From the NCBI GenBank assembly GCA_013696785.1, contig JACCXW010000391.1, forward strand, positions 1-15,002: a stretch of 15,002 bases of DNA, read 5' to 3'. Of this stretch, positions 1 to 7,311 are shown piece by piece. The translations under genes and the position numbers were made by a program. Within the stretch, counting starts at the first letter, position 1. Each line of letters opens with the position of its first letter. The notes under the pieces were generated by a model, which did not search any database, had not been told where the DNA came from, and was given only the letters and a program-made list of their open reading frames with translations. This stretch comes from Geodermatophilaceae bacterium. Lineage in GTDB: Bacteria; Actinomycetota; Actinomycetes; Mycobacteriales; Geodermatophilaceae.

Positions 1-240
1 CTCCTGCAGCTGCCCGCCGAGTTCGGTCAACGGTCGCAGCGAGTCCGGCCGCTCGCGGGCCAGCAGGTTGGCCAGCCAGGCCGTGACGGTGGGCTTGCGT
101 AGTTGATGGATCTGCTTGGCAAGCTCCTTGTCGCCGTCGGCCTTGGCCTGCTTCTCCCGTTCCGTGCGGGTCGCGGTGAACTCGGCCGGGTCCAGCGCGT
201 ACAGCTCGGCGGCGACGGCGTCCAGTTCCACGTCGCCCAC
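1..240 (-). CDS. Conserved actinobacterial hypothetical protein, N-terminal part (runs off left edge)
   Basis: The minus strand is open from a GTG at 240 to the window edge (80 codons, no stop), so only the N-terminus is visible. A purine-rich GGGGGGA lies about 8 bases upstream of this GTG and supports the start. The peptide begins VGDVELDAVAAELYALDP and continues with an alkaline, Lys/Glu-rich helical stretch (TEREKQAKADGDKELAKQ) and then LRKPTVTAWLANLL. I recognise this pattern (an 'A-LYALDP-EFT' opening, then 'LRKPTV-AWL-N') from a common actinobacterial family of unknown function, but I know no biochemical role. Amphipathic helices are likely and no signal peptide is evident. It is transcribed divergently from the helicase gene on its right. 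Any plus-strand reading across this stretch is antisense to it, which argues against extending the helicase start leftward. Confidence 0.6.
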   Translation of the reverse strand, partial: MGDVELDAVAAELYALDPAEFTATRTEREKQAKADGDKELAKQIHQLRKPTVTAWLANLLARERPDSLRPLTELGGQLQE

Positions 241-390
241 TATGACGCGTCCCCCCAGCTCTCGCTGATGTCCGTAGGTTGGTGGGCATGGCACTCGAAC
301 CGACGGACGATGCGCTGGCGGCGGAATCCGCAAGGCGGCGTCCGGCGTTATTCGGTGGCCCACCCCGACGGATCTGACTTGTGTGTCTCT

Positions 391-1458
391 GTGCCTGACG
401 GCCCTGTGCCCAATGACCTCCCGGCCCGCCTCCGCGGGCTGATGCTGCGCGACGAGCGCCGGCTCAGCCGGCGTCTCGACGGGCTGCGCGCGGTCCGCGA
501 CAAGGCTGCCCGAGCCGCGGCGCACGCCAAGATCGACGACGACATCGCCAAGGCCGAGGCACGCGTTGTTCGGCGTACGACGGGTGTGCCGGCGATCAGC
601 TATCCGCCGGCGCTGCCGGTCAGCCAGGCGAAGGATGAGCTGCTCGCCGCGATCCGCGACCACCAGGTGGTGATCGTCGCCGGCGAGACGGGCTCGGGCA
701 AGACCACTCAACTGCCGAAGATCTGCCTGGAACTCGGCCGGGGTGTGCGGGGGCTGATCGGGCACACCCAGCCGCGGCGACTCGCGGCGCGCACGGTCGC
801 GGAGCGGATCGCGGAAGAACTCGACATCCCGCTCGGCTCGGCGGTGGGCTGGAAGGTGCGCTTCACCGACCAGGTCGGCGACGACACCCTCGTCAAGGTG
901 ATGACCGACGGCATCCTCCTGGCCGAGATCCAGCAGGATCGGCAGCTGCTGCGGTACGACACGCTCATCATCGACGAGGCGCACGAGCGCAGCCTGAACG
1001 TCGATTTCATCCTCGGGTACCTCAAGCAGCTCCTACCCGGCCGGCCCGACCTCAAGGTCGTCATCACGTCGGCGACGATCGATCCGGAACGCTTCGCCCA
1101 GCACTTCGACGGCGCGCCCATCGTTGCGGTATCCGGGCGGACATACCCGGTCGAGGTGCGCTACCGCCCGTCGTCGACCCGGACGACGAGAAGGCCGACC
1201 CAGACCGCGACCAGACCGAGGCGATCCTCGACGCCGTGGACGAACTCTCGACCGAAGGAAGCGGGGACATCCTCGTGTTCCTCAGCGGCGAACGGGAGAT
1301 CCGCGACACCGCGGAGGCTTTGCGCGGCCGCCAATTGCCCGGCACGGAGATCCTGCCGCTCTTCGCACGGCTGTCAGCGGCCGAGCAGCGCCGCGTTTTC
1401 CAATCCCATCCCGGCCGCCGCATCGTGCTGGCCACCAACGTCGCGGAGACGTCCCTGA
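391..1458 (+). CDS. hrpA: HrpA-type DEAH-box ATP-dependent RNA helicase, N-terminal fragment (frameshifted gene)
   Basis: This is the 5' part of an HrpA-family DEAH-box helicase, an NTP-driven RNA remodelling enzyme of the cytoplasm. The typical HrpA opening (GLMLRDERRLSRRLDGL) is followed by Walker A GETGSGKT at bases 682-705, a QPRRLAART motif, DEAH at 973-984 and SAT at 1069-1077. Homology in this frame ends at about base 1170 (VEVRYRP). The residues after that, up to the stop at 1458, are out-of-frame nonsense. The natural continuation is in another frame and forms the next entry. The start is uncertain: no good Shine-Dalgarno is visible. GTG 391 places about 20 residues before the conserved opening, as in relatives, and GTG 406 is the alternative. 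In-frame ATGs at 268 and 310 lie further upstream and give an unconvincing Arg/Trp-rich extension. Family identity is certain. Whether the break is biological or a read error cannot be told here. Confidence 0.8.
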   Translation: MPDGPVPNDLPARLRGLMLRDERRLSRRLDGLRAVRDKAARAAAHAKIDDDIAKAEARVVRRTTGVPAISYPPALPVSQAKDELLAAIRDHQVVIVAGETGSGKTTQLPKICLELGRGVRGLIGHTQPRRLAARTVAERIAEELDIPLGSAVGWKVRFTDQVGDDTLVKVMTDGILLAEIQQDRQLLRYDTLIIDEAHERSLNVDFILGYLKQLLPGRPDLKVVITSATIDPERFAQHFDGAPIVAVSGRTYPVEVRYRPSSTRTTRRPTQTATRPRRSSTPWTNSRPKEAGTSSCSSAANGRSATPRRLCAAANCPARRSCRSSHGCQRPSSAAFSNPIPAAASCWPPTSRRRP

Positions 1459-4262
1459 CCGTGCCGGGGATCAGGTACGTCGTCGATCCGGGTACGGCGC
1501 GGATCTCGCGGTACAGCCACCGGACGAAGGTGCAGCGGCTGCCGATCGAAGCGGTCTCGCAGGCTTCGGCCAACCAGCGCAAGGGCCGGTGCGGCCGGAC
1601 GTCCGACGGGATCTGCATCCGGCTTTACACCGAGGCGGATTTCGAGAAGCGCCCGGAGTTCACCGACCCCGAGATCCTGCGCACGAATCTAGCGAGCGTC
1701 ATCCTGCAGATGACCGCGCTGGGGATCGGCGACCTCACGGTGTTCCCGTTCCTCGACCCGCCGGACCGGCGCAACGTCGCGGCCGGCGTACAGCTGCTCG
1801 AGGAACTGGCGGCACTGGACCCGACCGAGTCCGACCCGGCCAAGCGGCTGACCGCGATCGGACGCCAACTCGCCCAGCTGCCGGTCGACCCTCGGTTGGC
1901 CCGGATGATCGTGGCGGCCGACGGGAACGGCTGCCTGCATGAGGTTCTTGTGATCGCCGCCGGACTGTCCATTGTGGATCCACGAGAGCGGCCGACCGAG
2001 CACCAGCAAGCGTCGGACGCGATGCATGCGCGCTTCGCCGATCCGACTTCGGACTTCCTGTCATACCTCGCGCTGTGGAGTTACCTGGCCGAGCAGCAGC
2101 AGGAACTGTCCGGGAACCGCTTTCGCAAGCTGTGTAAGTCCGAGTTCCTGCACTACTTGCGGGTGCGCGAGTGGCAGGACCTCTACACCCAGCTACGGCA
2201 GGTGGCCAAGACGCTCGGCCTGCGGATGAGCAGCGCACCGGAGGACGAGCGGAACATCCACGCCGCGCTGGTGTCTGGACTGCTCTCGCACGTCGGCGTA
2301 CGGGAGGGTGCCCGCGACTACCTAGGGGCGCGTTCGACCAGGTTCGCGATCTTTCCTGGGTCGGCGCTTGCGAAGAAGCCGCCGCAGTGGGTGGTGGCCG
2401 GCGAACTCGTGGAGACATCCCGGCTATGGGCACGCACGGTCGCCCGCGTCGATCCCGTGGACGTGGAACGGCAAGCCGCACATCTCGTGCTGCGCATCTA
2501 CAGCGAGCCGCGGTGGGATGCTCGCCGTGGCGCGGTCATGGCGACTGAGAAGGTGACGCTGTACGGCGTACCACTCGTCGTCGGCCGAGCCGTGAACTAC
2601 GGGTCGATCGACCCGGCGGTTTCCCGCGAGCTCTTCATCCGGCACGCACTCGTCGAAGGCGAGTGGTCGACGCAGCACCCGTTCTTCGCTCACAACCGTC
2701 GGCTCCTGGAGCAGGTCGGCGATCTGGAGGACCGGGCTCGGCGTCGCGACATCCGGATCGACGACGAGGCGTTGTTCGACCTGTACGACGAGCGCGTCGG
2801 CGCCGAGGTGGTCTCTGCGCGGCACTTCGACAGCTGGTGGAAAGCGGCGCGGCGGTCCGAGCCGGAACTGCTGACATTTGACCCGGCAATGCTGATGAAC
2901 GCGGCCGCGGCCGGCGCCGTCGACTACGGGGGGTACCCGGACACCTGGGAGCAGGGCGGGCTCCGGCTGCCGCTGTCCTACGCCTTCCAACCGGGGGCAC
3001 GCGAGGACGGCGTGACCGTTCACGTGCCGCTCGTCATGGCCGACCGGCTGCCCATTGACGCGTTCGGCTGGACGGTCCCCGGGCTGCGCACGGAACTCGT
3101 CACGGCCCTGCTCCGGTCCCTGCGCAAGGACGTGCGGCGCAGCTTCGTTCCGGTGGCCGACTATGTCGAGGCCGTCGTACCCCGACTCGGTGACGGCCCG
3201 CTGCTCGACAGTCTCGAACGGGAGCTGCACCAGCTCACCGGCGTCACCGTGCCCCGGCAGGCGTGGCGGCTCGATCGCGTACCGGAGCATCTGCGGCCGA
3301 CATTCCGCATCGTCGACGACGCCGACAAGGTGGTGGCCGAAGGAAAGGATCTTGCCGATCTGCGCGCCCGGGTGGCGCCCCGGCTCCGGGCCGAGCTGTC
3401 CGCGGCGACCGCGGACGTCGAGCGCACCGGTCTTCTCGACTGGCCGGGGGGAGACCTCGCCCGGTCGATGCAGATCACCGCCGCCGGCCGCCGTACGACG
3501 GTCTACCCCGCACTCGTCGACGAGGGCGGCAGTGTTGCCGTCCGCGTCGTGCAGACCCCGGCCGGACAGCGCACCGCGATGGGGTCGGGGGTACGGCGGC
3601 TGCTGCTGCTCACCGTGCCGTCACCGCTGCGGGCGGTCGTCCGGTCACTGCCGAGTGCGGTGAAGCTGGGGCTGCAGTTCAACCCGCACGGCGGCGTACC
3701 GGCCCTGCTCGAGGACTGCGTCGACTGCGCGCTCGACGAGCTGATCGCCAACGCCGGGGGACCGCCCTGGGACGAGGCCGGATTCAGGACGGTCCAGCGG
3801 GAGGCGCGTGCACGGCTCACCGGGCTGACGACAGAAATCGTCACCCGCGTGGAGCCCGTGCTCGGCGCCGCCCGCGAGGTCGACCAGCGGCTGCCCGGCA
3901 GCCGGGGCCTCCCACCGGAGGTGGTCGCGGACATCAGCACGCAGCTGACGGGGCTCGTCCATCCCGGCTTCGTGGCAGCCACCGGCCGGGCGCAGTTGCG
4001 CGAGCTGCCTCGCTATCTGCGCGGCATCCTGCACCGGCTGGACAAGCTGCCCGGCAACGTCGCACGTGACGACGTGGCGATGCGACGCGTGCACGCCGTA
4101 CAGGCCGAGTACGACCAGCTACCGGCGGGGACACCTGAAGTGCGCCGGATCCGGTGGATGATCGAGGAGCTGCGGATCAGCCTCTTCGCCCAGAGCATCG
4201 GAACCGCCGGCCCGGTGTCCGAGCGCCGGATCTACCGAGCCATGGACGAACTCCCCTCGTGA
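1170..4262 (+). CDS. hrpA: HrpA-type ATP-dependent RNA helicase, C-terminal part (frameshifted gene)
   Basis: This is the continuation of the helicase in the -1 frame. The frame is open and homologous from about 1170 (VVDPDDEKADPDRDQTEA); the first start-like codon inside it is GTG 1236. It carries the second RecA-like domain with ILVFLSGEREIRDT, LATNVAETSLTVPG and motif VI QRKGRCGR (bases 1575-1598). After these come the helicase-associated HA2 region (LGIGDLTVFPFLDPP onward), an OB-fold region and the long C-terminal domain specific to HrpA proteins (known as DUF3418), ending LRISLFAQSIGTAGPVSERR. With the upstream fragment the gene would encode about 1,290 residues, close to the roughly 1,300 of E. 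coli HrpA, so nothing large is missing. The right neighbour starts 133 bases downstream in the same direction, behind its own ribosome-binding site. If the frameshift is real, the enzyme is split between its two RecA domains and is probably non-functional. Confidence 0.88.
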   Translation, partial: VVDPDDEKADPDRDQTEAILDAVDELSTEGSGDILVFLSGEREIRDTAEALRGRQLPGTEILPLFARLSAAEQRRVFQSHPGRRIVLATNVAETSLTVPGIRYVVDPGTARISRYSHRTKVQRLPIEAVSQASANQRKGRCGRTSDGICIRLYTEADFEKRPEFTDPEILRTNLASVILQMTALGIGDLTVFPFLDPPDRRNVAAGVQLLEELAALDPTESDPAKRLTAIGRQLAQLPVDPRLARMIVAADGNGCLHEVLVIAAGLSIVDPRERPTEHQQASDAMHARFADPTSDFLSYLALWSYLAEQQQELSGNRFRKLCKSEFLHYLRVREWQDLYTQLRQVAKTLGLRMSSAPEDERNIHAALVSGLLSHVGVREGARDYLGARSTRFAIFPGSALAKKPPQWVVAGELVETSRLWARTVARVDPVDVERQAAHLVLRIYSEPRWDARRGAVMATEKVTLYGVPLVVGRAVNYGSIDPAVSRELFIRHALVEGEWSTQHPFFAHNRRLLEQVGDLEDRARRRDIRIDDEALFDLYDERVGAEVVSARHFDSWWKAARRSEPELLTFDPAMLMNAAAAGAVDYGGYPDTWEQGGLRLPLSYAFQPGAREDGVTVHVPLVMADRLPIDAFGWTVPGLRTELVTALLRSLRKDVRRSFVPVADYVEAVVPRLGDGPLLDSLERELHQLTGVTVPRQAWRLDRVPEHLRPTFRIVDDADKVVAEGKDLADLRARVAPRLRAELSAATADVERTGLLDWPGGDLARSMQITAAGRRTTVYPALVDEGGSVAVRVVQTPAGQRTAMGSGVRRLLLLTVPSPLRAVVRSLPSAVKLGLQFNPHGGVPALLEDCVDCALDELIANAGGPPWDEAGFRTVQREARARLTGLTTEIVTRVEPVLGAAREVDQRLPGSRGLPPEVVADISTQLTGLVHPGFVAATGRAQLRELPRYLRGILHRLDKLPGNVARDDVAMRRVHAVQAEYDQLPAGTPEVRRIRWMIEELRISLFAQSIGTAGPVSERRIYRAMDELPS

Positions 4263-4360
4263 CCTCGTTGCGTCCGTGGGTCTCGGCGCCGGACCTGCCG
4301 AAACGCGGACACAACGACGGCCTGGTCTGCCGGCCAGTCGCGACGCCCGCACCGGACCGG

Positions 4361-4366
4361 TATAAC
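4361..4366 (+). promoter_or_regulatory. Possible -10 element of the flavin monooxygenase gene
   Basis: TATAAC stands out in a very GC-rich 133-base intergenic stretch and lies about 30 bases before the ATG at 4396, which would give a leader of roughly 20 bases. No recognisable TTGACA-like -35 box is present 16-18 bases upstream, so this is only a candidate. A GGAG Shine-Dalgarno sits at 4387-4390. Confidence 0.3.
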
Positions 4367-4395
4367 GACATTGCCGACGACGAAGCGGAGCCCCG

Positions 4396-6195
4396 ATGAC
4401 GAGCACCCTGGACGCACCCAGCACGGTCGACGTACCGGCAGACCCGGCGCACGACGTCGCCAGCCGATGGCTCGACGCCTTCGGTACGGCGCTGGCCGAC
4501 GGCGACCTCGACGCCGTCGACGACCTGTTCCTGGCCGACGGCTGGTGGCGCGATCTGCTGGCCTTCACGTGGGACCTGCGCACGATTCACGGCACCGAGG
4601 CGATCAAGAGCACCCTCGCCGGCACGCTCGCCGAAACCCAGGCGAGCAACTTCCAATTGACCGAAGGCAAGCCGCCGGAGCTCGTCGAGGCGGACGAGAA
4701 CACGAGGTGGGTGCAAGGTTTCTTCGACTTCGAGACGGCGGTCGCCCGTGGCCGAGGTTTCTTCCGGCTGATGCCGGCCGGCGACACCTGGAAGGGCTGG
4801 ACCGTCCTCACCGCGATGGAGGAGCTGAAGGGGCACGAGGAGCGCCTCGGCCCGAACCGGGTCAAGGGTGTCAACCACGGCGAGAACAACAGGCGGACGA
4901 GCTGGCTGGATCGCCGCCGGGCCAAGCGGGACTTCGCCGAGGACGAGCCGCAGGTCCTCGTGGTGGGGGCCGGGCAAGCCGGCCTGTCGATCGCCGCGCG
5001 GCTCGGCCAGCTCGGCGTGGACACGCTCGTCGTCGAACGCAATGAGCGGATCGGGGACAGCTGGCGCAAGCGCTACCGCTCGCTCGTCCTGCACGACCCG
5101 GTCTGGTACGACCACATGGCGTACATACCGTTCCCGAAGCACTGGCCGGTGTTCACGCCCAAGGACAAGCTCGCGGACTGGTTCGAGTCCTACGCGTCGA
5201 GCATGGAGCTCAACGTCTGGACTCAGACCGAACTGCTGAGCGCGACCTACGACGACACGGCCGGGCAATGGACGGCAACGGTACGGCGCGAGGACGGCAT
5301 CGAGCGGGTCCTGCACCCGCACCACATCGTGCTCGCGACCGGGATGAGCGGCGTACCGAAGGCTCCGGATATCGCCGGCACCGACGTCTACGCGGGAGTC
5401 GTGACGCACTCCAGTGGTCATGCCGGCGGCCAGGACTACAGCGGCAAGAACGCGATCGTGGTCGGCTCCTGCAACAGCGGGCACGACATCGCGCACGACT
5501 TCTACGAGCAGGGTGCGAACGTCACGATGGTGCAGCGCTCGTCGACGTACGTCATGACGAGCCAGAACGGCATCGCGACGTTGTTCGCCGGGACCTACGA
5601 GGAGGGCGGGCCGCCGACGGAGGATGCCGACCTGATCTTCGCCTCCATCCCTTATCCGGTGCTCGCCCACATCCACCAGGGCGCGACGCAGCAGATCGCG
5701 GAGTTGGACAAGGATCTGCTGGCGGGCTTGGAACGCGCCGGCTTCAAGCTCGACTACGGCGAGGACGGCAGCGGGTTGTTCATGAAGTACCTGCGCCGCG
5801 GCGGCGGCTACTACATCGACGTCGGGGCCTCGCAGTTGATCGCCGACGGGAAGATCAAGGTCAAGCAGGGCGTGGAGATCGCGCGCCTCACTCCCACCGG
5901 CGTCGAGTTCACCGACGGCACCGAGCTGGCAGCGGACATCGTGGTCCTCGCCACCGGCTACGAGAACATGCGCGAGAGCGCGCGGGCGCTCCTGGGTGAC
6001 GCCGTCGCGGACCGCTGTACGCCGGTGTGGGGGCTGGACGAGGAGGGAGAGCTCCGCACCATCTGGCGTGACTCCGGGCACGACGGCTTCTGGTTCATGG
6101 GCGGGAACCTGCACCAGTCGCGGCACTACTCGAAGTTCCTGGCGCTGAAGATCAAGGCGCTCGAGGAAGGTCAGTTGGCTCGCGGCGCGAACTGA
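4396..6195 (+). CDS. Flavin-containing monooxygenase (NAD(P)/FAD-dependent) with N-terminal SnoaL/NTF2-like domain
   Basis: This 599-residue protein is a predicted soluble flavin monooxygenase that would use FAD and NADPH to oxygenate a small substrate. Residues about 20-150 look like a SnoaL/NTF2-type alpha+beta fold (DAFGTALADGDLDAVDDLF, then TIHGTEAIK and GRGFFRLMP). The FAD-binding Rossmann motif is GAGQAG at 191-196, followed by VVERNERIGDSWR. The second, NADPH-binding motif is GSCNSGHD at 357-364. Between them, YAGVVTH (332-338) resembles the FxGxxxH fingerprint of class B flavin monooxygenases with Tyr replacing Phe. Late ATGY-type motif ATGYENM is present. ATG 4396 is chosen because GGAG lies 5 bases upstream and no earlier in-frame start is credible. 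The fused N-terminal domain is a known but less common arrangement; it may shape the substrate pocket (inference). The substrate cannot be named. It stands alone between the helicase and a membrane protein, so context gives no pathway. Confidence 0.85.
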   Translation: MTSTLDAPSTVDVPADPAHDVASRWLDAFGTALADGDLDAVDDLFLADGWWRDLLAFTWDLRTIHGTEAIKSTLAGTLAETQASNFQLTEGKPPELVEADENTRWVQGFFDFETAVARGRGFFRLMPAGDTWKGWTVLTAMEELKGHEERLGPNRVKGVNHGENNRRTSWLDRRRAKRDFAEDEPQVLVVGAGQAGLSIAARLGQLGVDTLVVERNERIGDSWRKRYRSLVLHDPVWYDHMAYIPFPKHWPVFTPKDKLADWFESYASSMELNVWTQTELLSATYDDTAGQWTATVRREDGIERVLHPHHIVLATGMSGVPKAPDIAGTDVYAGVVTHSSGHAGGQDYSGKNAIVVGSCNSGHDIAHDFYEQGANVTMVQRSSTYVMTSQNGIATLFAGTYEEGGPPTEDADLIFASIPYPVLAHIHQGATQQIAELDKDLLAGLERAGFKLDYGEDGSGLFMKYLRRGGGYYIDVGASQLIADGKIKVKQGVEIARLTPTGVEFTDGTELAADIVVLATGYENMRESARALLGDAVADRCTPVWGLDEEGELRTIWRDSGHDGFWFMGGNLHQSRHYSKFLALKIKALEEGQLARGAN

Positions 6196-6196
6196 C

Positions 6197-6224
6197 ACCG
6201 GCCGGTCGCCGTGATGCGGCCGGT
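6197..6224 (+). terminator. Possible hairpin terminator after the monooxygenase gene
   Basis: ACCGGCCG (6197-6204) and its exact reverse complement CGGCCGGT (6217-6224) flank a 12-base loop just 2 bases past the monooxygenase stop. No T-run follows, as is common for actinobacterial hairpins of this kind. It could equally be a chance palindrome in GC-rich DNA. Confidence 0.4.
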
Positions 6225-6286
6225 CCGCTGTGGAAAGCTGAGCACCGGCCGATCGGACGTATCGGCCACGTGGGAGGGGGGCGGCC

Positions 6287-7267
6287 ATGCCGTCACAGCA
6301 GTACGAAGAACCGAACCGGGACGCGAGCGCGGCTGAACAGGATGACCAGTCGATGGCGACGCGGGAACAACCAGCCCAGGGATCCTCCGCCGCGGAGCAG
6401 ACGCCTGGGACGCAGGGCCAGCCGGCGTACGGCTCCTACGGCGCCGCCCCGGCCTACGGCACCGGACCCGGTTGGTCCCAACCCGCTGATCAGTCGGCAC
6501 AGGGTTCCAACCCCGACCGGAGCGACTCCGACAGATACGACCCGAACAGGTCCGATCAGACGACGTACGACCCCAACACCGACGACCCGAACCGCTATGA
6601 CCCTGACCGCAATGACCCCGACCGCAATGACCCCGACCGCAATGACCCCGACCGCTATGACCCCGACCGCAGTGACTCCGATCGCGGCTCGTCCGCGGCC
6701 GGACCGGCGGACAGCGACGCCGTACGCGCCCGCGAGAAAGAGGCTTTCGGCGGGGTCAAGATCGGCGCCGCATTCTTCGGCTGGCTGACCGCGGTCGGCG
6801 CTACCGTCGTCCTCATCGCCATCGTGGCCGCCGTCGCCTCCGCCTTGGACGTGAGCACCGACGTCGACGGCACGACGACATCCCAGGACCCCAGCACTCT
6901 CGGACTCGGCAAGATCATCGCCGGCCTGGGCATTCTGTTCGTCGCTTACTACATCGGCGGCTACGTCGCCGGCCGGATGGCCCGCTTCAACGGGGCCCGG
7001 CAAGGGCTGGCCGTGTGGCTGTGGGCGGTCCTCATCGCTGTCGCCCTCACATTGGTCGGCATCTTGTTCGATTCCAACAACGACCTCGCGCAGGACGTCA
7101 GCCTGCCGGACTTCCGCATCGACATCGACACCGTGACCACCGAGACCCTGATCGCGGTCGGCGTCGTGCTCGCCGTGACTCTGGTCGGGGCGATCGTGGG
7201 TGGGCTCGCGGGGATGCGTTTCCACCGTCGGGTCGATCGCGCCGGCTTTGCCCCCGATCCGTACTGA
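6287..7267 (+). CDS. Four-helix membrane protein with long disordered Asp/Arg-repeat N-terminus
   Basis: This 326-residue integral membrane protein is of unknown function. Residues 1-155 are hydrophilic and low in complexity: Gln/Ala/Gly-rich first, then Asp/Pro/Arg/Asn-rich with pentapeptide repeats of the form (Y/N)DPDR at 104-133. Four hydrophobic segments follow at about 160-184, 206-228, 240-261 and 285-309, with a Thr/Asp-rich loop between the first two and an Asp-rich loop between the last two. The tail is short and basic (FHRRVDRAG). No signal peptide precedes the disordered part, so the N-terminus is probably cytoplasmic (inference). ATG 6287 is supported by a strong purine run at 6272-6281. 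I recognise a general actinobacterial type of disordered-head, small-membrane-domain protein but no named family. It converges with the polymerase gene on its right. Confidence 0.75.
   Translation: MPSQQYEEPNRDASAAEQDDQSMATREQPAQGSSAAEQTPGTQGQPAYGSYGAAPAYGTGPGWSQPADQSAQGSNPDRSDSDRYDPNRSDQTTYDPNTDDPNRYDPDRNDPDRNDPDRNDPDRYDPDRSDSDRGSSAAGPADSDAVRAREKEAFGGVKIGAAFFGWLTAVGATVVLIAIVAAVASALDVSTDVDGTTTSQDPSTLGLGKIIAGLGILFVAYYIGGYVAGRMARFNGARQGLAVWLWAVLIAVALTLVGILFDSNNDLAQDVSLPDFRIDIDTVTTETLIAVGVVLAVTLVGAIVGGLAGMRFHRRVDRAGFAPDPY
6596..6685 (+). repeat. Six 15-base in-frame tandem repeats coding for (Y/N/S)D(P/S)DR
   Basis: Six consecutive 15-base units start at 6596. The central three are identical (AATGACCCCGACCGC) and the outer ones differ by one to a few bases. 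Because the unit is a multiple of three, copy-number change keeps the reading frame. It codes for the acidic/basic alternating pentapeptides YDPDR, NDPDR (three times), YDPDR and SDSDR in the disordered head of the membrane protein. Confidence 0.95.
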
Positions 7268-7292
7268 CCCCAACCGCATCGGCCCCGCCGCT

Positions 7293-7311
7293 ACCTCCAG
7301 CCCGGGGAGGT
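7293..7311. terminator. Possible bidirectional terminator between convergent genes
   Basis: ACCTCC (7293-7298) and GGAGGT (7306-7311) form a perfect 6-base stem with a 7-base loop in the 43-base gap between two converging genes. Its right arm ends on the first base of the polymerase stop codon. Position and symmetry fit a shared terminator; the short stem and the lack of T-runs keep confidence low. Confidence 0.35.

Noticed and set aside
288..377. A 29-codon ATG-started frame before the helicase
   Set aside because: No Shine-Dalgarno at proper spacing and no recognisable family; it could be a leader peptide but nothing supports it.
103..390. Upstream extension of the helicase reading frame to a TTG at 103 or ATGs at 268 and 310
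   Set aside because: The part before 240 is antisense to a better-supported minus-strand gene, and the rest is Arg/Trp-rich without resemblance to HrpA N-termini.
4177..6288. A 703-codon open frame on the minus strand opposite the monooxygenase gene
   Set aside because: It is the antisense shadow typical of high-GC coding DNA: Arg/Val/Asp/Leu-rich, no domain, and it lies over a clear enzyme gene and into the helicase.
6293..7279. A 328-codon minus-strand frame opposite the membrane protein, with VGVIA repeats
   Set aside because: The VGVIA repeats are just the complement of the DPDR-coding tandem repeats; no ribosome site or domain.
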